Shown piece by piece: positions 36,646 through 48,004 of a DNA stretch of 64,000 nt. Positions within the stretch are counted from its first letter, which is position 1. Each line of letters opens with the position of its first letter. The notes under the pieces are model-generated. The model was not told the origin of the DNA. It did no database searches and saw nothing but the letters and a program-made list of their open reading frames with translations. The translations under genes were made by a program, and so were the position numbers. This stretch comes from Unio delphinus (lineage: Eukaryota; Mollusca; Bivalvia; Unionida; Unionidae), in NCBI GenBank assembly GCA_029339505.1, contig JAQISU010000022.1, forward strand, positions 16,233,501 through 16,297,500, in the 5' to 3' direction.

Positions 36646-36676
<31 letters not shown>
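36646..36676. repeat. (AAT)10 tail of the CR1 element, left arm
   Basis: A 31-nt trinucleotide run. The mirror tract (48857-48905) has 16 units; the 18-nt difference fully explains the change in arm register from 85533 to 85551. Confidence 0.95.
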
Positions 36677-36679
<3 letters not shown>

Positions 36680-36835
36680 AACTTTGTATAGCGCCTAATC
36701 TTTAAAAGCTCTAAGCGATTTAGACCATCAATAATAATATGACTACACTACAGAACAACAAATTACAAAACCAATGGAATTGAAAAACATAAAAACATGC
36801 TGAAAATATATAAGATTCAAATCATGATTAGGTCG

Positions 36836-37528
36836 CTAAGTTTGTCCCTGAAGACAAAACAGGTGAGTCTTGAGAGCACTCTTAAATGGGACCACTGTGT
36901 CTTTGTGTCTAATTTCAATGGGCAATTCGTTCCTCGTCGCCGGGCCCTGCTATGCAAACGAACGTTGTCCATATGACTTTGTTTTCACCTTTAGAACAAT
37001 GAGTATACGATTATCAGAAGAAGAGCGTACGGATCTAGCTGGTGTATACACATGGGTGAGGCTGAATAGGTATGTTGGACTGGAGTCTGCCATTGAAATA
37101 TAGCACAAAGAACAAATTTTGTGTTTGATTCTGTATCGAATTGATAGCCAGTGTAGGGTATAGAGCAGTGGTGAGGTGTGCTCTGATCGAGGTACTCTAA
37201 AGATGATCCGTGCAGCTGTGTTTTGATCTTTTTGAAGTTTCTGGAGTAAATATTGTGACGAACCAGACAGAATTAAGTTACAATAGTCCAGTCTTGAAAG
37301 TACTAATGAACACACAAGTGTTTTAGTGGCATGAACATAAAGATATTTACGAATGGAACTGATGCGTCTCAATTCAAGATATGCAGCCCTGCAGATGTTC
37401 ATGACATGTTGGTGCAATGTGAGAGTACTGTCTAGAGTAACATCTAGATTCCGTACTGACTGTGAGAATTTAATGTTGGTGTTGCTGATATTTATTGTCT
37501 GAGGTAAAGGATGTGGATGAGAAAGTCT
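36836..37528 (-). pseudogene. CR1 ORF2 C-terminal region, left arm
   Basis: In frame with the reverse transcriptase but after a TAA: the segment HVMNICRAAYLELRRISSIR, SRLDYCNLILSGS, ARIIFRVPRSEHTSPLLYTL and YGQRSFA, then a TAG, then RNELPIEIRHKD and FKSALKTHLF to the final stop at 36836-36838. This is the standard end of CR1/L2 proteins. In the left arm the glycine codon at 36968-36970 is intact; in the right arm it is a stop. Confidence 0.88.
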
Positions 37529-38533
37529 TTATGTTGTGATCAGAATAGCCTCAGTTTTATCATCATTCATCTGCAGCTTGTTACATGTCATCCATGATTT
37601 CACATCCGAAATGCACTTCTCTACTCCATTGATGGTAGCATCAACTTCAGTTGGGTGGCTAGACTTGTATATTTGGGTGTCATCAGCGTACAGCTGGTGC
37701 GACACTGGGTGATGATCTATGACACTTGAGAGCGGCTGAGTGTACAAAATGAAGAGAACAGGTCTAAGAACAGATCCCTGTGGAACACCATAACATACGT
37801 CAACTGGGCTGGAGTGTATTCCATTTGAAGATATAATTTGTGTCCTCTTGACTAAGTAGGACTTGAACCACTGTAAGGCTATATTTTGAATGCCAAATAC
37901 ATGCTGTAGACGGTGAAGTAATATATCATGGTCTATTGTGTCAAATGCTGCAGATAAATCCAGGAGAGTGAGGAATGTAATCTTTCCACTATCCAAAGCG
38001 GAGAGAATGTCACTAAATACTTTCAGAAGAGAAGTTTCCGTACTGTGGCAAGGGCGATATGCAGACTGTACATTGCTAAAACGACTGTTTGAATTCAAAT
38101 GAGATACAAGTTGAGTTAGAACAACCTTTTCTAATATTTTTGATAAGAAAGCTAGATTAGAAACTGGGCGGTAGTTCTTTAAATTGTTATGGTCCAGTGT
38201 TGGTTTCTTCTGCAGTGGCTTTACAATGGCAGTTTTGAAAAATGATGGGAATCCCCCTGATGAGAGAGAGATATTAATAACATCAGTTCGTGAAGGCAAT
38301 ATTGGTTCTAAGCACTCAAGCAGCAGTGATGTCGGAAATGGATCAAGTTCACAAGACTTAGGTGCACTTTTCATTACGATTGTCCGTACTAAATCTAAAG
38401 AAACAGGTTCAAATGCTCCTAACGGTTGTCGCTGAAATTCTGCATCATACCTGTATGGTGACGAATCAGTTGAAATTGTGCTGTCAAGCGAATTTCTAAT
38501 GGTTTGAACTTTGTCATTGAAGAAAATTTGCAA
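37529..38533 (-). pseudogene. CR1 reverse transcriptase, nearly intact, left arm
   Basis: 334 codons hold the palm and fingers: LKNYRPVSNLAFLSKILEKV, SAYRPCHSTETSLLKV, motif A LLDLSAAFDTIDHDILLHRL, motif B YGVPQGSVLRPVLFILY and motif C HQLYADDTQIYK, all with catalytic aspartates present. This enzyme copies the element RNA into DNA at a nicked target. The frame opens at a TTG, not an ATG, because it is the continuation of a longer ORF2 broken by a 1-nt shift. It ends at a TAA within the ILITTxRL segment, after which homology continues in frame. The protein is identical in the right arm. Confidence 0.93.
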
Positions 38534-39400
38534 ATTGGTCTGGTAGCTCTAGTGGAGAGAAGGTCGTTGGAAGTGGTGTACATTTGTTCCTTGACATTAG
38601 TTTGATAGTTATCTCGAAGAGCTCTTTGCAGCTGTAACTCTCTGTGATCTTAGAACTGTAGTGGGATGATTTGGCTAAATGGACTATGTTTGTGACGTTC
38701 TTCTTAGCGGCTTCGTAGATTTGTTTATGAACAGTGAGTCTGGTGGAAAGCCAAAGCCTCTCTGCTTTTCGGCGATGTCTTTTAGCAGTGCAAAGCTGGT
38801 CCCTAACACTGCTATACCAAGGAGAACACTTTTTTATTGATACTCTGCATTTGGTGGCTGGGGCTTGTTTTTCAAGCAATGAACGTATGCAGTTATCAAG
38901 TTGTTCCTTTGTTGGATGTAAGAAAGTTGTTAGGTTTTCTTGAATGTCATGCATAAATTTGGTTCTATTTATCATACGGAGGTTTCTCTTAGTAGCAAAT
39001 AGAGGTGGAGGGTTAGGGACTGATACGTCGAGATGGCATACAATGCAGAGGTGATCCGATGCAAGTTCGTGGGACACAAGAGTTGATTGCAGAATATTAT
39101 CATCAGGTCTATAACGAAACCAGTCTAAAATGTGACCAAGTTTATGGGTAGGTTGGTTAACTGACTGTTTCAGATTAAAAACATGAATGGAATCTAGGAG
39201 TTTTGACGTGTTTGGTTTACCAGGACAGTCATAGTGAAAGTTTAAATCTCCAAGAATAATTAGGTTGCCACCTATCTAATTTCCATACTCTAGAAGATTT
39301 GGAAACTGCTCCAAAAAGAGAGATTCAGTCAGCTTGATTTTTCTACTAGGACTAGGACGGTAGAGACAGAAGAAATCGACTAACCTTTGTTCCAGTATGA
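38514..39400 (-). pseudogene. CR1 endonuclease C-terminus and linker, left arm
   Basis: Read from about 39400 downwards: CLYRPSPSRKIKLTES, LIILGDLNFHYDCPG and QPTHKLGHILDWFRYRP, then the end-of-domain motif ASDHLCIVCHLDV (in the open frame 38514-39077). These match the last third of the CR1 endonuclease. A stop after LLEYGN is present in both arms. The frame ends at PDQFANFLQ, where one extra T in a run (about 38518-38524) shifts it out of the reverse transcriptase frame. Confidence 0.88.
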
Positions 39401-39420
39401 GTGTTGTTTGGACTAGTTCA

Positions 39421-40950
39421 AACGATGTGAACTATTCCTACAAATATGTTCTTCGCGCTCTTATGTAGAAACCAAAGTTTGGATAAATGTATGCCTATCC
39501 AAAATTTAACGAATGTGTTTTAGTATATTCCACATGTATTGTTGCAAAACATTAAAATCGAGATAACTTTGATTAGCCAAACGTTTGGCAAACTGTAATA
39601 TTGTCCCTTTCCCTACTTTTAGGCAGAAACCACATTTTGGGTAAATGTATTATTAGCCGTATTTGGCTAGTGTCAGCAAGAGCTTTTAAATAAAGATGCA
39701 TTTATGACTGTTAGATATAGATATAAACAATGTTTATATTACATTCTAGTAAAATGTTCTCTTGTAATGAAGACAGGTTTTTTACTCTAATGGTGAATTT
39801 TTTAATAAATGCATTGGAGGCAATCTGCAAAAGCTCCTAAACTGATTTTTCTTTTTATATAGCTCTTACTATAGTCTGAATATACCCTCCTCTCCATTTG
39901 TTTGTACCCAATTCAACTGTAAAAAGAAAAACAATCATAAATGAGATATAATTTTGTCACTTTATTTAATGATTTTTAATTTCAAACGTGATTATTACCA
40001 GGGGGACACTAGCAATGTAATGGACTGCATGTTTCATCTCAAACATACGTTTTCAGTGCAAACGACTACCTTGCTCGTTGGTCACCTCAAGTTCCTGGAC
40101 ATTCTATTTTCGTCAATGGGTGGATGCATAACTACATGTGTATGTTCACTATACAAAATGTACATACTGTCATCTACTTCTGATATTTACAATGTTACAT
40201 CCAGGAAAAGAATGACAACTACATATTTGACTTACACACGGATTTAATTTCTATGTACATGTGTGCAAAGTACTGTAACTCTTAACCTTATGCTAATTTG
40301 TGGCATTATATGGCAGTTATCAAAAAGACTGAACTATGCCACTTTTCTGTCAGAGGAAACTAGACTCAACATTTGTACACATAACATGACACAGTGTTAG
40401 CAAGGGAAGAACATTAAGTACAATAACCACCGATGATGACGGAGATAGGTCCTTCCTGATCAGAGTTGGATTAGCCGTTATAAATCAGTGACTGAAATGA
40501 CTCAGTTCTGTGCATTTTTATTACACCAACGGTTTTCATTAAGGAAATTGGTTGAGGGGCTATTATCAAACTAGAATTTATGCAAAAAAGCTAGTAAACT
40601 TACATTTTATACCAAGTATTTAACAAAGAGATTGACCAATATGAAGCAAAATATTAAAACCAATGATTAAATACACAAAATAGTTATTACTAAACAACAT
40701 ATGACTGATATGGTGTGAAGTGTACATACAAATGTAAAATAATATCACATGCATATGAAAACAACGGAAAGATTTGTAGCGGTCTGATGGGTGTTCTCTT
40801 TCAATGTAATAAGTCGTTTGAACGATTGTTTGACCATCACAATTAATATTGAAAATAATAATGTTCACATTAAAGTCCAATTAAGTGGGAACATTAACAA
40901 TCACGATTCGTTTTATTAAACTTGGTGTATCACTTTTACAAGTCTTGGGC
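39421..40950. other. 1.5 kb without a recognisable gene, left arm
   Basis: AT-rich sequence. The frames at 39954-40247 (+) and 40620-40880 (-) have no recognisable domain. The mirror is about 44584-46112. Confidence 0.5.
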
Positions 40951-40951
40951 A

Positions 40952-41250
40952 GACCGCTCTGGTGGCCTAGTGATTAGAGCATCCGCCTCGGATATGGGAC
41001 GACGTGGGTTTGATACTCTGCCGAGTCATGCAAAAGACTTACAAAAATGGTACGATCAGCTGCCTCGCCTGGCGGTCAACATTTTGAGGTGAGTGTTATG
41101 ACGTGTCAACCTGGTGTCAGAATAAGGTGCCTGGGTGAGACACCATGCTACATATGCTAGGCATCACTATCAACTGCCACACTGCAGACATCGTAGCGAT
41201 CTGACAGAAACTTTGCAAAAGCTACGATAAAAATATCACACACACGCCTT
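40952..41250 (+). mobile_element. tRNA-derived SINE, family B, full length, left arm
   Basis: The best-preserved family-B copy. Head: ccgctctggtggcctagtga with cctcggatatggg and B-box-like gtgggtttgata. Body: gctgcctcgcctggcggtca and gtcaacctggtgtcagaata. Distal part: catcactatcaactgccaca and gcagacatcgtagcgatctg. A gtatcactt sequence occurs on both sides (about 40926 and 41261) and may be the target duplication, though it is not flush with the head. Confidence 0.88.
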
Positions 41251-42179
41251 TGGTATCACTTACCTGGGATACAGACCTTTAATCTTCCACATCCATGGGG
41301 TATGGTCGAACCATTCAGGTCACCAAAGCAATCAATCAGCCAATTGCAATACAAAAGGGGCACTGAGTGAAAATGTTTTATTACAGTACATGTAACATTT
41401 CTCTGCAGATTCTCTGAGAATCGTGTTTTGGCTTTGTGTTTTTCATATATATGTCTATGTACACATGTTTCTACATATTAAACATTCGCTTATTACAAGT
41501 TCTTTAAAGTAACTATGGTTTTTACTCATTTGACAGTAATTCGGACAAGAGTAGAACAGCAAATGTTCATAAGTTTGTACCTGTAATTTTGAACTGAAAT
41601 ATCTAAAGCTATCTTGTTGCCGTTTACATCTACGTTGTCTGTGTTTATTAAATTTAAAGTTATTGAAACCATACAATATATACTCCCCTTGAAACTGAAT
41701 GCAAAGGAAATGATATACTTGTTTCCCCAAGATGATCTAATATAAATATCCCGTCATTTAATACAATGTGTAAATTGCAAATGATGTATTGTGTATCCAT
41801 TTTTTTTGTTGGGTAATTCCATAGATCCTTACTTTAATCGGGGTCCCCCATTCCCAAGCAATTCCTAGAGGCAATTCTCAATATATCATCCGCTGTATTT
41901 ATTAGAAAATTCTTGATATTTAACATTACATCTAGGATTTGCCAAGATATTCGTATCCAACATATTTATCCAACGTTTGATTTGTAAGTTATAGCTTACA
42001 TATAAAAAAAAGTTCATATTGTCAGTAATAGAGTGGGATGAAAACACTAGAAAGAGTGAAGGCGATTATTGAAACAATACATAACACAAATAGTCGAAAT
42101 AATGTTGATAGAAATATATATGCACCACTATTAAAGAAATAGTAAAACCAATGTCCCGTAATTCAAAACGAGTATTTTT
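41251..42179. other. inner end of the left arm, no gene
   Basis: AT-rich sequence. The frame at 41455-41730 (-, 91 codons) is identical at 43802-44077 in the right arm, as expected where the arms are almost identical at DNA level. No domain was recognised. Confidence 0.5.
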
Positions 42180-42180
42180 T

Positions 42181-42203
42181 CGGTATCACAATTTCAAAGT
42201 GTC
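42181..42203 (+). repeat. 23-nt inverted repeat, left half (offset register)
   Basis: Begins cggtatcacaatttcaaagt. It is an exact reverse complement of 43020-43042. It lies directly inside the left arm end, whereas its partner lies 311 bp inside the right arm start. This fits a deletion from the left arm (or an insertion in the right) after the inverted duplication formed. Confidence 0.9.
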
Positions 42204-42210
42204 GTTGTAG

Positions 42211-42443
42211 AGTTTAACGCCATTTTTCAGCACACGATAGGCTATACATGGCAGTCAGTTCTATTGGTAGAGGAAGAACTCAGGAAGAACTCAGGAAAAA
42301 AACCCTGAACGAACCACCAACCCACGAGAAGCTACTTGCAAGCTTTCTCACATAACTACATTAGCCGAATCTTAGACTCGAACCCACGCCGACAGTGATC
42401 CGTAACGGAGAGTGCTTTAGACCTCTCGGCCACTCGCGGCCCC
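42211..42443 (-). mobile_element. tRNA-derived SINE, family A, in the spacer
   Basis: On the minus strand the head (ggccgcgagtggccgagagg, B-box-like gggttcgagtc) starts at about 42443. The body (gtgagaaagcttgcaagtag, gccatgtatagcc) and the aaaaatggcgttaaactc tail end at about 42211. It contains a small internal duplication (aggaagaactc twice near 42269-42292). There is only one copy at the centre, so it lies outside the duplicated arms. Confidence 0.88.
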
Positions 42444-43019
42444 GATGATTATTAGTAACACAGAGGATAGCTCCACCATGCCAAAATATGTCACTGATAA
42501 CTAGTTTGCATGATTTGGAAATTTGTGTCTTTTTTGTCTCTAGTGAATATGTTAGGCCATGTTTTATATATAGTCATGCAGATTAGCAAATATATGCATC
42601 TCAGGGGGAGTCACTCAACGACACAAAGGAATGGTTGTTGTAACTTTCATACATGAGAGTATTTTCAACTCTATATTTGCTACACGCTTGATATAATTAT
42701 CAACTGTAACTAACATTTATGAAATAAAGCAGGTCACTACAACTTCATTTCCAAATCTGAATAAAGTTTGTACATTCAGTTATTTGCTGACATTTTTGTC
42801 TTTTCAACCATTTCTTGTTAAATATTTTGTGTCTACAACCGTATCACAAATGAGTTTAGCCTAAGCAATGTGTACCATGATGAGACCATGCTATCTTAAT
42901 GCAGCTTAATCTATATTAAATAGAGCAGTATAAACATTCCCTTTATGGCTTTAATGGGAACAGCAAAGTATGTATCACAGGACATTTTGTCATTATGATA
43001 CCGATGTTATGTATCAAAG
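42444..43019. other. single-copy core of the spacer
   Basis: AT-rich sequence between the spacer SINE and the offset inverted repeat. No gene was recognised. Confidence 0.5.
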
Positions 43020-43042
43020 GACACTTTGAAATTGTGATACCG
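43020..43042 (-). repeat. 23-nt inverted repeat, right half (offset register)
   Basis: Exact reverse complement of 42181-42203. The intervening 43043-43353 has no counterpart in the left arm. Confidence 0.9.
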
Positions 43043-43353
43043 ATGTACAATGCCTAAGATATCCAAGTCTTTTGTTTGTTAAAATAGCCACTATAACCAA
43101 TTCTTTAAAATGTAAGCTTTATGCAAAATATGAATTTGTAGATTGCCGACTAAATTAAGTTGGGGAGACTATATATTGGTAAGCCAAAATCAACACAATG
43201 TTTTCTAATATCGAGTAAACGACATGAAGCATACTAACAGCCATATCATTTTGATTAGATAAAATATTTTAAGTAATAATGATTTCTATTGAGTTCTTTA
43301 CTCTGAAAAAGAAAAGTTACCCATATATGTGGCACAACATTCACGACAATTGC
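43043..43353. other. 311-bp segment present only next to the right arm
   Basis: Flanked inside by the 23-nt repeat that in the left arm directly abuts the arm end. The left junction reads ...tattttttcggtatc. This can be produced from the right-arm sequence by removing these bases, with one T of ambiguity. Confidence 0.8.
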
Positions 43354-44282
43354 AAAAATACTCGTTTTGAATTACGGGACATTGGTTTTACTATTTCTTT
43401 AATAGTGGTGCATATATATTTCTATCAACATTATTTCGACTATTTGTGTTATGTATTGTTTCAATAATCGCCTTCACTCTTTCTAGTGTTTTCATCCCAC
43501 TCTATTACTGACAATATGAACTTTTTTTATATGTAAGCTATAACTTACAAATCAAACGTTGGATAAATATGTTGGATACGAATATCTTGGCAAATCCTAG
43601 ATGTAATGTTAAATATCAAGAATTTTCTAATAAATACAGCGGATGATATATTGAGAATTGCCTCTAGGAATTGCTTGGGAATGGGGGACCCCGATTAAAG
43701 TAAGGATCTATGGAATCACCCAACAAAAAAAATGGATACACAATACATCATTTGCAATTTACACATTGTATTAAATGACGGGATATTTATATTAGATCAT
43801 CTTGGGGAAACAAGTATATCATTTCCTTTGCATTCAGTTTCAAGGGGAGTATATATTGTATGGTTTCAATAACTTTAAATTTAATAAACACAGACAACGT
43901 AGATGTAAACGGCAACAAGATAGCTTTAGATATTTCAGTTCAAAATTACAGGTACAAACTTATGAACATTTGCTGTTCTACTCTTGTCCGAATTACTGTC
44001 AAATGAGTAAAAACCATAGTTACTTTAAAGAACTTGTAATAAGCGAATGTTTAATATGTAGAAACATGTGTACATAGACATATATATGAAAAACACAAAG
44101 CCAAAACACGATTCTCAGAGAATCTGCAGAGAAATGTTACATGTACTGTAATAAAACATTTTCACCCAGTGCCCCTTTTTGTATTGCAATTGGCTGATTG
44201 ATTGCTTTGGTGACCTGAATGGTTCGACCATACCCCATGGATGTGGAAGATTAAAGGTCTGTATCCCAGGTAAGTGATACCA
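43354..44282. other. inner end of the right arm, no gene
   Basis: Mirror of 41251-42179. Compared stretches differ by one A-run length change and single substitutions, well under 1%. No gene was recognised. Confidence 0.5.
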
Positions 44283-44581
44283 AAGGCGTGTGTGTGATAT
44301 TTTTATCGTAGCTTTTGCAAAGTTTCTGTCAGATCGCTACGATGTCTGCAGTGTGGCAGTTGATAGTGATGCCTAGCATATGTAGCATGGTGTCTCACCC
44401 AGGCACCTTATTCTGACACCAGGTCGACACGTCATAACACTCACCTCAAAATGTTGACCGCCAAGCGAGGCAGCTGATCGTACCATTTTTGTAAGTCTTT
44501 TGCATGACTCGGCAGAGTATCAAACCCACGTCCTCCCATATCCGAGGCGGATGCTCTAATCACTAGGCCACCAGAGCGGTC
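44283..44581 (-). mobile_element. tRNA-derived SINE, family B, right arm
   Basis: Reverse-complement partner of 40952-41250 with a few substitutions. Its presence in both arms means it was there before the duplication, or was copied between arms. Confidence 0.88.
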
Positions 44582-46112
44582 TGCCCAAGACTTGTAAAAG
44601 TGATACACCAAGTTTAATAAAACGAATCGTGATTGTTAATGTTCCCACTTAATTGGACTTTAATGTGAACATTATTATTTTCAATATTAATTGTGATGGT
44701 CAAACAATCGTTTAAACGACTTATTACATTGAAAGAGAACACCCATCAGACCGCTACAAATCTTTCCGTTGTTTTCATATGCATGTGATATTATTTTACA
44801 TTTGTATGTACACTTCACACCATATCAGTCATATGTTGTTTAGTAATAACTATTTTGTGTATTTAATCATTGGTTTTAATATTTTGCTTCATATTGGTCA
44901 ATCTCTTTGTTAAATACTTGGTATAAAATGTAAGTTTACTAGCTTTTTTGCATAAATTCTAGTTTGATAATAGCCCCTCAACCAATTTCCTTAATGAAAA
45001 CCGTTGGTGTAATAAAAATGCACAGAACTGAGTCATTTCAGTCACTGATTTATAACGGCTAATCCAACTCTGATCAGGAAGGACCTATCTCCGTCATCAT
45101 CGGTGGTTATTGTACTTAATGTTCTTCCCTTGCTAACACTGTGTCATGTTATGTGTACAAATGTTGAGTCTAGTTTCCTCTGACAGAAAAGTGGCATAGG
45201 TCAGTCTTTTTGATAACTGCCATATAATGCCACAAATTAGCATAAGGTTAAGAGTTACAGTACTTTGCACACATGTACATAGAAATTAAATCCGTGTGTA
45301 AGTCAAATATGTAGTTGTCATTCTTTTCCTGGATGTAACATTGTAAATATCAGAAGTAGATGACAGTATGTACATTTTGTATAGTGAACATACACATGTA
45401 GTTATGCATCCACCCATTGACGAAAATAGAATGTCCAGGAACTTGAGGTGACCAACGAGCAAGGTAGTCGTTTGCACTGAAAACGTATGTTTGAGATGAA
45501 ACATGCAGTCCATTACATTGCTAGTGTCCCCCTGGTAATAATCACGTTTGAAATTAAAAATCATTAAATAAAGTGACAAACTTATATCTCATTTATGATT
45601 GTTTTTCTTTTTACAGTTGAATTGGGTACAAACAAATGGAGAGGAGGGTATATTCAGACTATAGTAAGAGCTATATAAAAAGAAAAATCAGTTTAGGAGC
45701 TTTTGTAGATTGCCTCCAATGCATTTATTAAAAAATTCACCATTAGAGTAAAAAACCTGTCTTCATTACAAGAGAACATTTTACTAGAATGTAATATAAA
45801 CATTGTTTATATCTATATCTAACAGTCATAAATGCATCTTTATTTAAAAGCTCTTGCTGACACTAGCCAAATACGGCTAATAATACATTTACCCAAAATG
45901 TGGTTTCTGCCTAAAGGTAGGGAAAGGGACAATATTACAGTTTGCCAAACGTTTGGCTAATCAAAGTTATCTCGATTTTAATGTTTTGCAACAATACATG
46001 TGGAATATACTAAAACACATTCGTTAAATTTTGGATAGGCATACATTTATCCAAACTTTGGTTTCTACATAAGAGCGTGAAGAACATATTTGTAGGAATA
46101 GTTCACATCGTT
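44582..46112. other. 1.5 kb without a recognisable gene, right arm
   Basis: Mirror of 39421-40951. Nothing was recognised. Confidence 0.5.
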
Positions 46113-46132
46113 TGAACTAGTCCAAACAACAC

Positions 46133-47019
46133 TCATACTGGAACAAAGGTCAGTCGATTTCTTCTGTCTAAACCGTCCTAGTCCTAGTAGAAAAAACAAG
46201 CTGACTGAATCTCTCTTTTTGGAGCAGTTTCCAAATCTTCTAGAGTATGGAAATTAGATAGGTGGCAACCTAATTATTCTTGGAGATTTAAACTTTCACT
46301 ATGACTGTCCTGGTAAACCAAACACGTCAAAACTCCTAGATTCCATTCATGTTTTTAATCTTAAACAGTCAGTTAACCAACCTACCCATAAACTTGGTCA
46401 CATTTTAGACTGGTTTCTTTATAGACCTGATGATAATATTCTGCAATCAACTCTTGTGTCCCACGAACTTGCATCGGATCACCTCTGCATTGTATGCCAT
46501 CTCGACGTATCAGTCCCTAACCCTCCACCTCTATTTGCTACTAAGAGAAACCTCCGTATGATAAATAGAACCAAATTTATGCATGATATTCAAGAAAACC
46601 TAACAACTTTCTTACATCCAACAAAGGAACAACTTGATAACTGCATACGTTCATTGCTTGAAAAACAAGCCCCAGCCACCAAATGCAGAGTATCAATAAA
46701 AAAGTGTTCTCCTTGGTATAGCAGTGTTAGGGACCAGCTTTGCACTGCTAAAAGACATCGCCGAAAAGCAGAGAGGCTTTGGCTTTCCACCAGACTCACT
46801 GTTCATAAACAAATCTACGAAGCCGCTAAGAAGAACGTCACAAACATAGTCCATTTAGCCAAATCATCCCACTACAGTTCTAAGATCACAGAGAGTTACA
46901 GCTGCAAAGAGCTCTTCGAGATAACTATCAAACTAATGTCAAGGAACAAATGTACACCACTTCCAACGACCTTCTCTCCACTAGAGCTACCAGACCAATT
47001 TGCAAATTTTCTTCAATGA
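46133..47019 (+). pseudogene. CR1 endonuclease C-terminus and linker, right arm
   Basis: Same motifs as the left copy (LIILGDLNFHYDCPG; ASDHLCIVCHLDV). The open frame 46456-47019 encodes the same 187 residues as 38514-39077. It ends out of frame with the reverse transcriptase because of the shared 1-nt insertion in a T run. Confidence 0.88.
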
Positions 47020-48004
47020 CAAAGTTCAAACCATTAGAAATTCGCTTGACAGCACAATTTCAACTGATTCGTCACCATACAGGTATGATGCAGAATTTCA
47101 GCGACAACCGTTAGGAGCATTTGAACCTGTTTCTTTAGATTTAGTACGGACAATCGTAATGAAAAGTGCACCTAAGTCTTGTGAACTTGATCCATTTCCG
47201 ACATCACTGCTGCTTGAGTGCTTAGAACCAATATTGCCTTCACGAACTGATGTTATTAATATCTCTCTCTCATCAGGGGGATTCCCATCATTTTTCAAAA
47301 CTGCCATTGTAAAGCCACTGCAGAAGAAACCAACACTGGACCATAACAATTTAAAGAACTACCGCCCAGTTTCTAATCTAGCTTTCTTATCAAAAATATT
47401 AGAAAAGGTTGTTCTAACTCAACTTGTATCTCATTTGAATTCAAACAGTCGTTTTAGCAATGTACAGTCTGCATATCGCCCTTGCCACAGTACGGAAACT
47501 TCTCTTCTGAAAGTATTTAGTGACATTCTCTCCGCTTTGGATAGTGGAAAGATTACATTCCTCACTCTCCTGGATTTATCTGCAGCATTTGACACAATAG
47601 ACCATGATATATTACTTCACCGTCTACAGCATGTATTTGGCATTCAAAATATAGCCTTACAGTGGTTCAAGTCCTACTTAGTCAAGAGGACACAAATTAT
47701 ATCTTCAAATGGAATACACTCCAGCCCAGTTGACGTATGTTATGGTGTTCCACAGGGATCTGTTCTTAGACCTGTTCTCTTCATTCTGTACACTCAGCCG
47801 CTCTCAAGTGTCATAGATCATCACCCAGTGTCGCACCAGCTGTACGCTGATGACACCCAAATATACAAGTCTAGCCACCCAACTGAAGTTGATGCTACCA
47901 TCAATGGAGTAGAGAAGTGCATTTCGGATGTGAAATCATGGATGACATGTAACAAGCTGCAGATGAATGATGATAAAACTGAGGCTATTCTGATCACAAC
48001 ATAA
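47000..48004 (+). pseudogene. CR1 reverse transcriptase, nearly intact, right arm
   Basis: 334 codons, identical in protein to the left-arm copy. Motif A has AAFDTIDHD, motif B GVPQGSVLRP and motif C YADD. The frame opens at TTG 47000 only because of the upstream frameshift and closes at TAA 48002-48004. No transcript or activity can be inferred. Confidence 0.93.

Larger units (their letters stand above)
36646..39420 (-). mobile_element. 5'-truncated CR1-clade LINE, left arm
   Basis: On the minus strand this holds the C-terminal part of the AP-like endonuclease, a linker, a full reverse transcriptase and a C-terminal region. It ends in a gcgctatacaaagttctc sequence followed by (AAT)10 on the plus strand (36646-36676), the short-repeat 3' tail usual in CR1/L2 elements. 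There is no ORF1 and only the endonuclease end, so it is truncated near 39400. A frameshift and a few stops break ORF2, but the coding pieces are long and well preserved, so insertion was relatively recent. Confidence 0.93.
21882..42179 (+). repeat. left arm of a giant inverted duplication (>=20.3 kb)
   Basis: This stretch is repeated as reverse complement at 43354-64000. Matching landmarks keep an almost constant coordinate sum: 85533 in the inner part, 85551-85554 after an (AAT)n length change, 85584-85594 after two more microsatellite changes, and 85882 at the window end after a SINE in the right arm. Hand comparison gives roughly 0-1% substitutions from 26 to 42 kb, about 2% at 24-25 kb, about 5% at 23.5 kb and about 8% at 21.9-22.9 kb. 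It contains a secreted-protein gene, two CR1 pieces, an I-superfamily LINE and two SINEs. Confidence 0.97.
42180..43353. other. asymmetric spacer between the palindrome arms
   Basis: This holds 1174 bp that do not pair across the centre at the main register. It includes a minus-strand family-A SINE (42211-42443), single-copy sequence, and a short imperfect direct repeat near 42970-43046 (two copies of gtatcaNaggacaNtttg...gataccgatgt). The outer 23 bases on the left pair with 43020-43042, which leaves 43043-43353 as a segment present only on the right. Confidence 0.9.

Noticed and set aside
37529..38533. The 334-codon frame as a host gene
   Set aside because: It is a CR1-type reverse transcriptase with YADD and GVPQGS motifs, a truncated endonuclease upstream and a (AAT)n 3' tail.
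40952..41030. A tRNA gene (the same applies to 7441, 17450 and the minus-strand heads)
   Set aside because: The tRNA-like heads have A and B boxes but are fused to conserved SINE bodies, lack a proper acceptor stem pairing and recur as dispersed copies.
41455..41730. 91-codon frame identical in both arms near the centre
   Set aside because: The arms are almost identical at DNA level here, so protein identity carries no information. No domain or splice evidence was found.
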